9,204 bases of DNA, taken from CAZAQB01 sp964487155. GTDB taxonomy: Bacteria > Pseudomonadota > Gammaproteobacteria > Nitrococcales > Nitrococcaceae. The position numbers and the translations under genes are program-made. Positions 1 through 6,558 of this stretch are shown here, piece by piece. Under the pieces are notes generated by a model. The model searched no databases. It had not been told where the DNA came from and worked only from the letters and a program-made list of their open reading frames with translations. The first letter of the stretch is position 1. Each line of letters opens with the position of its first letter. The stretch lies in the NCBI GenBank assembly GCA_964487155.1, contig CAZAQB010000133.1:1-9204 (forward strand). Direction: 5' to 3'.

Positions 1-37
1 GTTTCGACAGCTTTAGCAGCTGATCGGACTGCAATAG
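1..37 (-). repeat. Possible single CRISPR repeat at window edge
   Basis: Read on the minus strand this stretch ends at position 1 in GTCGAAAC, and GAAAC is a very common 3' end of CRISPR repeats. It also contains a small hairpin: CAGCT (8-12) pairs with AGCTG (18-22) around a 5-nt loop. Its place beyond cas2 fits an array running leftwards out of the window. Only one copy is visible, so periodicity cannot be tested and the inner boundary at about 37 is a guess based on typical repeat length. Confidence 0.2.
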
Positions 38-288
38 CACCCCTAAAAAACCGTGTCGCAGCAGGAGGATACGCCTGGTCTGCCGGGAACCTCCCGTGAA
101 GAGTTGGGCGGCGCCGGGGCCGGAGCCTGGTCACGGCACGGGAGAACGGATAGGTGCCTGATTGTAAAGGAACCGGGGGATGACTCTGAGACTCTGGCTG
201 AACACTCTCAGCTATCGTGCGGACTGGGCGTTGCATTGCTTCCCCCCATGGCGGGCCTGGGACGCATGGCGCCTCGACTCCCGCTCCC
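1..288. other. Non-coding flank downstream of cas2, possible CRISPR leader
   Basis: No convincing gene is seen here; the short open frames look like chance frames in GC-rich DNA. The region lies directly downstream of cas2 in the direction of transcription, which is a common position for a CRISPR leader and array. Read on the minus strand it contains a T6 run (about positions 45-50) followed by a more AT-balanced stretch running to the window edge. I see no terminator (stem plus T-run) directly after cas2. The leader role is inferred from position alone. Confidence 0.35.
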
Positions 289-567
289 TTAAAGAATAAT
301 CGCAATGGGCCGCCTGGCAAGGGGTGTTCCATTCAGCCGGTGGGAGCCTCGTACGCCGTCGGCGGTCAGCAGGTAGAAGCGGATCTCGGCCTCGGCGCCC
401 GCCACGGCGCGCAGTTCCTCGCATAGCCGGTTTGCGGCGGCGCCATCGGCGAGGTGAACCTCGAAGACCGAGTACTGCACCCGCTCCCCATAGCGCAGCA
501 GAATGCGGGCCACGCGCAGGCGCTCCTTATCATCTTCGATATCGTAACAGACGAGATAGGTGCTCAT
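289..567 (-). CDS. cas2: CRISPR-associated endonuclease Cas2
   Basis: This 92-aa protein has the usual Cas2 length and pattern. The first beta-strand reads MSTYLVCYDIEDDKER, with the conserved Asp at D9 after the hydrophobic strand. It is followed by an RVARILLRYGERVQYSVFEV helix-turn-strand segment and a later strand, IRFYLL (62-67). Cas2 forms the dimer that bridges Cas1 dimers in the spacer-integration complex; its own nuclease activity is usually dispensable. The ATG overlaps the stop of the upstream cas6-RT-cas1 gene by 4 nt (ATGA), which fixes the start and suggests translational coupling. Longer upstream open sequence in other frames belongs to the Cas1 domain. It is the last gene of the operon, and its partner Cas1 is the C-terminal part of the preceding fusion protein. 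Confidence 0.93.
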   Translation of the reverse strand: MSTYLVCYDIEDDKERLRVARILLRYGERVQYSVFEVHLADGAAANRLCEELRAVAGAEAEIRFYLLTADGVRGSHRLNGTPLARRPIAIIL

Positions 568-3518
568 CGCAGGCGGTAGGCGGTGAAGGGCAGGTCGTGG
601 CCGCGGATGCGCTGCTGCAGTTGCCGGCACTGCGCAAGGATGTGCTGGTGGGGCGAGGCCGAGGGTGTTCCGCGGGCCCCGGCCACGGGTGTGACGAAGC
701 GCTGGGTGAGGGCCTCCAGGTAGAGCCGCAGGGCGGGGCGGGTGAGCCGGCAGCTTCCGCCGTCGCCGCTCAGGAAGTGCTCCGGGCCGAGCTGGCGGCG
801 GCGTACCAGGGCCAGGGCCTGGCGCTCCACCAGGTGGCGGAAGGGCTCCATGAGGTCGGAGGCCAGGACCGCGTGGCGGCCTCGGCTCTGGTGGTAGAAG
901 CCGCACCAGGGCAGCAGGCCGCTGACCCGGATGATGGTATCGACGCGGTGATAGAGCACCGTATAACCCAGCGACAGCAGTGCGTTGAAGGGGTCGGGGG
1001 GCGGTCGGCGCTGCCGGCCGTCGAAGCCCAGGGCCTCGGGGACGAGATGGCCCAGGGCTTCAAAAAAAGCCTTGGCGCCGGCGCCCTCGATGCCGTTTAA
1101 CGAGTTGAGATCAGTGGCGGCCTGGGATCTGCGGGCCTGGCGGCGCAGAGCGTCCACCGCCGCAGCGAGGGCGGGTTCCTCCCGGGCGCTCTGGCGCAGC
1201 AGCTCGGCCTGGTTGTGGAGCCGGGCCTCGACGATTTCTCGCGCCAGGCCGAGACAGGTTTGCGGGTCGGCGAAGTGGGCCTGCTGGGCGAGCCACAGGC
1301 CGTGGCCCTCGGCGCCGGGCTGGCCGCTGGCGAGGGTGCCGAGGTGCCGGCCCTGGGGGCTGGCGAAGTGAACGGGGACCTGGGCCCGCAGTGCCGCCAT
1401 CAGCGTGGGCCCGGTGATTCGGTGGCGTCCGAACAGCACCACGGCCTCCAGGCTGGGCCAGGGGATCTGTTGGAGGTGGCCGTCGGGGGTCGCCACCGCC
1501 AGCCGGCCGCTTTGCACGCTGAGCTTCGAGTCTTCGAGGGTCAGGAACAGAACGCAGCCTGAGTCGGCGGCGGCTCGGGGGTAGACGCGCTCCTGGTCCG
1601 GTGGTTCAGGGGGGGCGGCGGCGGCGCCCGTCGGTGCCGAGCGCGTGGCGGGGCGATCGCGCAGCACCTGGGGCTCGCGGGTGGCGAGCCGGGCGAGCCA
1701 GCTCCGGGGCGGCAGGTCGTCAAGGGTGATGGATTGCCGGGCGTGGTGTCTCTGCGTGCGGGTGGTGCGCTGGGCTTCGATGGCGAGTTCGCCCAGGAAG
1801 CAGTAACCCAGGAACTTGAGCCCCTGGTCCAGATGGCCGATGCGGGTCTTGTCGGGGTTGACGGTCAGCCCGAGTTCCGCCAGCGACGATTCGACCTGCC
1901 GGGCCGCCTGTTCCGCGCGCCCCCGGTCGCGGCAGACGATGACGAAATCATCGGCATAGCGGACCAGTTCCATGCCCAGCGCCTGCAGATCGGCGTCGAA
2001 GTCGTCCAGCAGCAGGTTGGCCAGCATGGGGCTGACGGGGGAGCCCTGGGGCAGGCCGCAGGGCCGAGGCTGGATGCGGCCGCGGTATTCGACGGGGGCG
2101 CTGACCCAGGCCATCAGCAGGTCCACGACCGGGTCATCGGTCAGCAGCGAGCGCAGCCGGGTTTCCAGACGCGTGTGGGAGACGGAGTCGAAGAAGTCTT
2201 CGATGTCGGCCTCGTAGAACCAGCGGTAGCCCTTGCGGTAGAGATACTGGATTCGGTCTCTGGCATTGAGGCGCGACAGGCCCCGCCGGTAGCCGAAGCT
2301 GGCCTCGGAGTGCAGCGCCTCGAAATCCTCCGACAGGATCTGCACCACGGCCCGCTGGGCTACCCGATCCGCGAAGGGCGGAATGGCCAGCGGCCGCGGC
2401 GCCTTGCCGGGGCGCTGCAGTACGGCGCCCTGCAGGTTGGGTGGGCGGTAGCTCTGGTCGCGCAGCTCGCCAGTGATGTCGTCGAGCAGGGTGTCAGCGT
2501 CGCCCGGGTACTCCATGGCGAACGGGGTGAAGTCCTCGGGGGCGCCCGCATAGGCATTGCGCGCCCGGGAATTGTCGCTGATCCAGCAGTAGGCGCGCTC
2601 GACGTTGACCGCCTCGGCGGCACGCTGCAGCACCGTGCGGCTCGGCTGCCGGGGTGGCCGGGTGCCCCGGCCCTCGGGATGCTCCAGCCGGTAGCGACCC
2701 CAGCCCAGGGCACGGCGCTGGCCGATGCCCAGATGCTGACCCAGCACCAGGGCGGGCAGAAGCTCGGGAACGATGCCCCCCAGTTGCACCTCGCCGATGA
2801 CACCGCCCATGGGCTTCACGTTGCCGGTCTGGTCCCGGTAGCCGGCGTCGATCCAGGCGATGTCGTCGTCCAGGCCATGCAGGGGCGAGGGCTGACGGGC
2901 GGCGGGTGGTGTGCCGGTGAGGGCGAGCAGAGCGGCGAGGGTGTCGTGGAGCCGCTGGCCGAGCAGTGGGCCGGTGAGTTCGCCGCGATCCCGCACGAAT
3001 CGGGCCTCGCCGGAGACCCCCTCGCGCTTCTCTTTGGCGCGCAGCAGTCGAACCGGGCTGAGGAAGCGCAACATCACCCAGGGAAGGTCGGTCCAGGCGT
3101 CGACCTCGCGGTACAGCTGCTCGCGATCATAGAGCGCCAGGGCGGCGACGCCCCGGTAGGTCTCGCCGGAGTAAAGATCCTCGCAGGCGCGGAACGCCAG
3201 GTTGAGGCCCAGTCCCCTGGAGGGCAGCGGCACGCCGGCGGCGGGCAGGCGGCGCAGGCGGTCCACCAGGCGCTCCAGGGTCGGCTCCATGCCCGGCATG
3301 CTGTAGAGGTGCAGCCGATAGCGCTCACCCCGCTGGAAGCGGCAACGACCACTGTCGGGGGCCTCCAGCCACAGGCGCGGGTCCATGTCGGTGCCGTCCA
3401 GCAGGTGGCGCAGCAGACCGCCCAGAGCGGGCTGGTGAAAGAACCGCAGGCGGGCTTCCTCGCGGAACTCGAAGGTCAGGGCAACGCCGCGCAGCGGCAG
3501 CAGAGAGTCGAGTTGCAT
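564..3518 (-). CDS. Cas6-reverse transcriptase-Cas1 fusion protein
   Basis: This 984-aa protein carries three domains. Residues about 1-285 are Cas6-like, ending in the glycine-rich loop GIGQRRALGWGRY (264-276); H70 in YRLHLY is a candidate catalytic His for crRNA processing. Residues about 300-580 are a reverse transcriptase related to group II intron RTs. They show RPLAIPPFADRVAQRAV (375-391), motif A with D438, GLPQGSPVSPMLAN (488-501), the YADD catalytic site (521-524), NPDKT (554-558) and FLGY (569-572). A Pro/Ala/Arg-rich linker (about 618-650) joins a Cas1 integrase domain (about 653-945) with E811 in GIEGAGAKAFFEAL, H876 in GFYHQ, and D888/E891 in SDLMEPF, matching the Cas1 metal triad. 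Known Cas6-RT-Cas1 proteins process crRNA and acquire spacers from RNA. All key residues look intact. The gene starts 5 nt after the preceding stop and overlaps cas2 by 4 nt, so adaptation is one coupled unit. Confidence 0.95.
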   Translation of the reverse strand: MQLDSLLPLRGVALTFEFREEARLRFFHQPALGGLLRHLLDGTDMDPRLWLEAPDSGRCRFQRGERYRLHLYSMPGMEPTLERLVDRLRRLPAAGVPLPSRGLGLNLAFRACEDLYSGETYRGVAALALYDREQLYREVDAWTDLPWVMLRFLSPVRLLRAKEKREGVSGEARFVRDRGELTGPLLGQRLHDTLAALLALTGTPPAARQPSPLHGLDDDIAWIDAGYRDQTGNVKPMGGVIGEVQLGGIVPELLPALVLGQHLGIGQRRALGWGRYRLEHPEGRGTRPPRQPSRTVLQRAAEAVNVERAYCWISDNSRARNAYAGAPEDFTPFAMEYPGDADTLLDDITGELRDQSYRPPNLQGAVLQRPGKAPRPLAIPPFADRVAQRAVVQILSEDFEALHSEASFGYRRGLSRLNARDRIQYLYRKGYRWFYEADIEDFFDSVSHTRLETRLRSLLTDDPVVDLLMAWVSAPVEYRGRIQPRPCGLPQGSPVSPMLANLLLDDFDADLQALGMELVRYADDFVIVCRDRGRAEQAARQVESSLAELGLTVNPDKTRIGHLDQGLKFLGYCFLGELAIEAQRTTRTQRHHARQSITLDDLPPRSWLARLATREPQVLRDRPATRSAPTGAAAAPPEPPDQERVYPRAAADSGCVLFLTLEDSKLSVQSGRLAVATPDGHLQQIPWPSLEAVVLFGRHRITGPTLMAALRAQVPVHFASPQGRHLGTLASGQPGAEGHGLWLAQQAHFADPQTCLGLAREIVEARLHNQAELLRQSAREEPALAAAVDALRRQARRSQAATDLNSLNGIEGAGAKAFFEALGHLVPEALGFDGRQRRPPPDPFNALLSLGYTVLYHRVDTIIRVSGLLPWCGFYHQSRGRHAVLASDLMEPFRHLVERQALALVRRRQLGPEHFLSGDGGSCRLTRPALRLYLEALTQRFVTPVAGARGTPSASPHQHILAQCRQLQQRIRGHDLPFTAYRLR

Positions 3519-3523
3519 GGGGC

Positions 3524-5407
3524 TTACCGTAGCAGCGGCCCGCGAAGCTGATCGAGCGCACGACCGAGCACGCCCCGATAGACCGCGGCCGCGTCTTCGA
3601 TCCCTACGCTGCCGAGCAATGCCGCTGTTGCCGGCATGGAGAGAAAGCGCTCGCCCGGCTGCAGGGCGCGGTCAGTGCCGAGGTTCCAGAGCCTCGCCGC
3701 TGGCCGATCGCCACCCGGATCGGCCAGCTGGCGCAGAAGACGGTGCTGGTCGTTGGTCAGGGCGGCGTGGGCGAGCACGTTTCGCAGCCCTCGGAGGTTG
3801 CCGCCCGACACCTCGTTCTGGAGCAGCTTCTCGAACGCGCAGAGCGCATCGGCCGCGGTGTTCCACTCGGCGCCCTGGTCACGCAGCCAGTCCCGGCAGC
3901 CTCTGGCGGTATCGCCGAATATCCTGAGGCTCTTGTTGGGTTTCAGGCACTTCCGGGCGGCGCTGGGCAGACCACGGGCCGCCTTCGCGTCCCGGTTCGC
4001 CCTTTGCACCACGCCCGTGGTCTCGTCGATGGTGGCGATGCCGCGGGCGGCCAGTGCCCGAACCATGACCGTGGACAGCACCAGGTCCGCCAGGGCGGTG
4101 GTGTCCACCAGGGCCGGCGGCAGACGCCATTCCGCTTCGCTGCCCTGCAGCGCCGCCTCCACCCGGAAGCCCATTTCCAGGATACGCCGGGCGGCGGGAG
4201 ACTCGGGGAGCGGCAACGGGCCGTCATACAGACGGTGAAGCAGGTCCTCACCATCGAACAGCGCGGCGAGATCCAGGACCGCCTCGATCCAGTCGGAATC
4301 GTTGTGGGCCTGTGCACCGCGGGGCAGCACCGAGGCCACCGCACGGCTCGCGAGAATCTCGCCGCGGCTGATCAGGTCGGCGCACTCCGCGCGCAGCTCC
4401 AGGGATTGGATGGGCGGCACGAAGGCCGGCGGCTGGATGATGGTCGCCCGGGTGATTCTGAGGCCGCCCTCTTCGGTTTCGGGGTGCTCGAAATGGCGGC
4501 CCGGCGCCCGCAGGGCAAGGCTGCCGAGGACGCAGGGCTTGACGGCGTCGAAGCCGCCGGTGCTGCTGAACACGGCATAACCGTTGAAGCCGTGCAGCAG
4601 GTGGCGGATGGCGTCATCGACCTGGTGGGCGGCCCGGCGGTGGAGGGGATGATCCTCGCTGCCGGGTTCGCCCTCGAAGGACTGGAGGCCGCGCAGATAG
4701 TTGCACCACCAGGCGAGCTGGTCCGGGTCCTCCCCGATCTCGGCGCGCTCACCGCCATATTTCAGGCCGAACAGATCGGCCAGCCAACGGGCCAGCAACT
4801 CGCCTGCCGCGTAGGGTTCTCTGTCGTAGCGCTCCCGGGCGCGCCTGTGTGCATCCTCGTGGCCTGACTCGGCGGGGGAAGAAGGTTCATCGCGCAGGGT
4901 CGTGAGGAACAGGCTGCGTTCAACCCTCAGGGTGCCGCGCTGCTGCTCGTCGAGCAGGCCGCCGAGCAGGGTGTCGATTTTCGCGGCCCGCAGCAGCAGA
5001 CGCCCGTCCCCGTCCAGCAGGACCCGCCGGACCCTGGGCCGCGGCGGGTCCCCCTGCCCGCGCAGTTCCGCCAGCAGATCCGCGCTGGCCTGGGGGAGTT
5101 GCTCCGCGTCCATGGCAGCGAGGTCGACGGCCTGCCAGGACGGTTCGTCGTGTCCCTCGGAGAACCAGTCCGGGAGCACGAAACGATAACCCGGCGCGGC
5201 GCAATGTTGCCCCGGATTCTCGGCCGCGGCTGACTGCGCGTGCCTCAGCAATAGCTGCTGGAGACGTCGGCCGAACGGCAGTAATGCACAACACGAGCTG
5301 TGATTGTTCGATTGCGACCTGCTGTCGGGCGCCGCGGTCCAGATCTTGACGTCCTGGGCCCCCGTGGTGATTACCAGGGCGAGCGGTAGAGGCGGTGGCA
5401 GGCTCAT
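3524..5407 (-). CDS. CARF-HEPN ribonuclease, Csm6/Csx1-like
   Basis: This 627-aa protein is divergent but shows both halves of a type III ancillary ribonuclease. The N-terminal strand ALVITTGAQDVKIW (10-23) and the later YAVFSSTGGFDAVKP (277-291) resemble the two ligand-pocket signatures of CARF domains; a strand with Pro-rich FVPP follows, as in the APE2256-type CARF group. Near the C-terminus, LRNVLAH (541-547) gives the HEPN catalytic R-x4-H motif (R542, H547). Such proteins are activated by cyclic oligoadenylate made by Cas10 and cleave RNA non-specifically. At 627 aa it is longer than typical Csm6 (about 400-480 aa); the extra length is mostly about 190 residues between the CARF motifs. 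The start has AGGA 9 nt upstream. It lies 64 nt after the NrN-like gene and 5 nt before cas6-RT-cas1. The family call is from motifs only; which cOA ring size it senses cannot be told. Confidence 0.68.
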   Translation of the reverse strand: MSLPPPLPLALVITTGAQDVKIWTAAPDSRSQSNNHSSCCALLPFGRRLQQLLLRHAQSAAAENPGQHCAAPGYRFVLPDWFSEGHDEPSWQAVDLAAMDAEQLPQASADLLAELRGQGDPPRPRVRRVLLDGDGRLLLRAAKIDTLLGGLLDEQQRGTLRVERSLFLTTLRDEPSSPAESGHEDAHRRARERYDREPYAAGELLARWLADLFGLKYGGERAEIGEDPDQLAWWCNYLRGLQSFEGEPGSEDHPLHRRAAHQVDDAIRHLLHGFNGYAVFSSTGGFDAVKPCVLGSLALRAPGRHFEHPETEEGGLRITRATIIQPPAFVPPIQSLELRAECADLISRGEILASRAVASVLPRGAQAHNDSDWIEAVLDLAALFDGEDLLHRLYDGPLPLPESPAARRILEMGFRVEAALQGSEAEWRLPPALVDTTALADLVLSTVMVRALAARGIATIDETTGVVQRANRDAKAARGLPSAARKCLKPNKSLRIFGDTARGCRDWLRDQGAEWNTAADALCAFEKLLQNEVSGGNLRGLRNVLAHAALTNDQHRLLRQLADPGGDRPAARLWNLGTDRALQPGERFLSMPATAALLGSVGIEDAAAVYRGVLGRALDQLRGPLLR

Positions 5408-5471
5408 GCTTTGTGGTCCTGTTGGGCTCGGGGCGGTCTTGGGTCACTGGGATTGGCGCTTACGCAGGCGA

Positions 5472-6539
5472 TCAGCGGGCTCCGCCGGTCAGGGATCTCT
5501 GATAGTCATGGAAGACCGCACGCAACTCCGCCGGCGTCAGCACGGTTCCGCTGCGCGGGGAATCGACGATGGTTCCGGCATGGAAATCGCCGCGACCGTC
5601 ATACCAGGGATCGGAATTCGAGTAACCGGGCCGCGGCGGGCCCGTGCGGGGCCTGCCGAGCGCCGCCCGCTTGCGCGATTCCGCCTCTTCGATACGTTCC
5701 GCGAGACCGGAGAGAGTGAGCCCGGAGTCGGGGGGTACGCTGAAGATGGTTCGCCGGGGCCCCAGTTCCACCGCGCAAAAAACGAAACCGCAGGGCGGTG
5801 CCGCCTCCCGGTCGCCCCGTGCCCAGCTCTTGAATAAAGTCGAGTGGGGGCGGCTGATCCAGACACCCCACGCAGTCTCCGGCGTGCCGCCGCCGGCTTT
5901 TGCCAGAAGGCATCGAAATGTCTCGGCCCGGTCGAGATCCGCCCCATAGCTGCGGCGATCCTCGGACACCCTGCGCAGCGTGTTGCCCAACTCGGGCCAG
6001 CCTTGCAGCAGGCGGGTGTCCGAGGGGTCGACGGCGGGCTCTTCCGAGAGGCGGCCAACGGCCCTTTCCACAAACGCCAGCCCTGAATTCGCCAGGCGCA
6101 GGTCCCGGCTCTGTGGATCTGCGGCCGGGGCGGCCGCAAGGGAGTGCTGATGGACCATGAACACGGCGTAGTTGGTCGGCTCGGCGGCGGGATCGAGCCG
6201 GGTGTGGCCGCGGTCGATGGCGTCCACATACCGGACCCAGATTCCCCAAGCGGGCGTCTCGTCGCGCCCCGCAAGCAGGGACCGGGCCAACCATGCTGCG
6301 GACACGGCGTCCAGGTCCGGCCACTGGTGCAGGATCAGGGTGATCTCGTTGCCTACCGGCTGGGATCGCACGAACTCGGGAAAACGCAGCACCAGCGCCG
6401 CGGTGCACTCCGGCGGGGCGCCGGGCGCATGGTTGTCGATCACCCCCGGCCCCAGATGATTGCCCACATCCAGGTACAGATGGCCGGGGCGCGCGGTGAC
6501 GGTGCTGCCCTGGGGCAGAAATTCAAAGTGAAAGCGCAT
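5472..6539 (-). CDS. DHH-family phosphoesterase-like protein (NrN-like)
   Basis: This 355-aa protein has acidic/His motifs of DHH phosphoesterases: LYLDVGN (21-27), GVIDNHA (32-38), HQWPDLDAVSA (71-81, giving H-x3-D-x-D with H71, D75, D77) and YVDAIDRG (104-111). The C-terminus has a conserved-looking PWYDGRGDF segment (311-319) and SPRSGTVLT (327-335). In type III CRISPR loci a DHH-type NrN protein is encoded beside CorA and degrades the SAM-AMP signal; that role is inferred here from the neighbour and the motifs. The start at 6539 was chosen over an in-frame upstream ATG because MRFHFEFLPQG looks like a real N-terminus, a GAGGGA ribosome-site candidate lies 13 nt upstream, and the longer start would run into the preceding gene. 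It follows the CorA-like stop by 19 nt. Alternatives are another nano-RNase or pAp-phosphatase type enzyme. Confidence 0.62.
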   Translation of the reverse strand: MRFHFEFLPQGSTVTARPGHLYLDVGNHLGPGVIDNHAPGAPPECTAALVLRFPEFVRSQPVGNEITLILHQWPDLDAVSAAWLARSLLAGRDETPAWGIWVRYVDAIDRGHTRLDPAAEPTNYAVFMVHQHSLAAAPAADPQSRDLRLANSGLAFVERAVGRLSEEPAVDPSDTRLLQGWPELGNTLRRVSEDRRSYGADLDRAETFRCLLAKAGGGTPETAWGVWISRPHSTLFKSWARGDREAAPPCGFVFCAVELGPRRTIFSVPPDSGLTLSGLAERIEEAESRKRAALGRPRTGPPRPGYSNSDPWYDGRGDFHAGTIVDSPRSGTVLTPAELRAVFHDYQRSLTGGAR

Positions 6540-6558
6540 GGCGGTGTCTGCTTCCCTC

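Noticed and set aside
568..906. Upstream extension of cas2 giving a 205-aa protein
   Set aside because: The added part is Pro/Arg-rich and out of frame over the Cas1 domain; the ATG at 567 begins a standard Cas2 N-terminus.
1734..3551. Long plus-strand open frame of 605 codons
   Set aside because: It lies opposite the Cas6-RT part of the fusion gene, whose motifs are unmistakable. Long antisense frames are common in GC-rich DNA and this one has no recognisable pattern.
3743..4867. Plus-strand open frame of 374 codons
   Set aside because: It is antisense to the CARF-HEPN gene and Gly/Ala/Gln-rich, without protein motifs.
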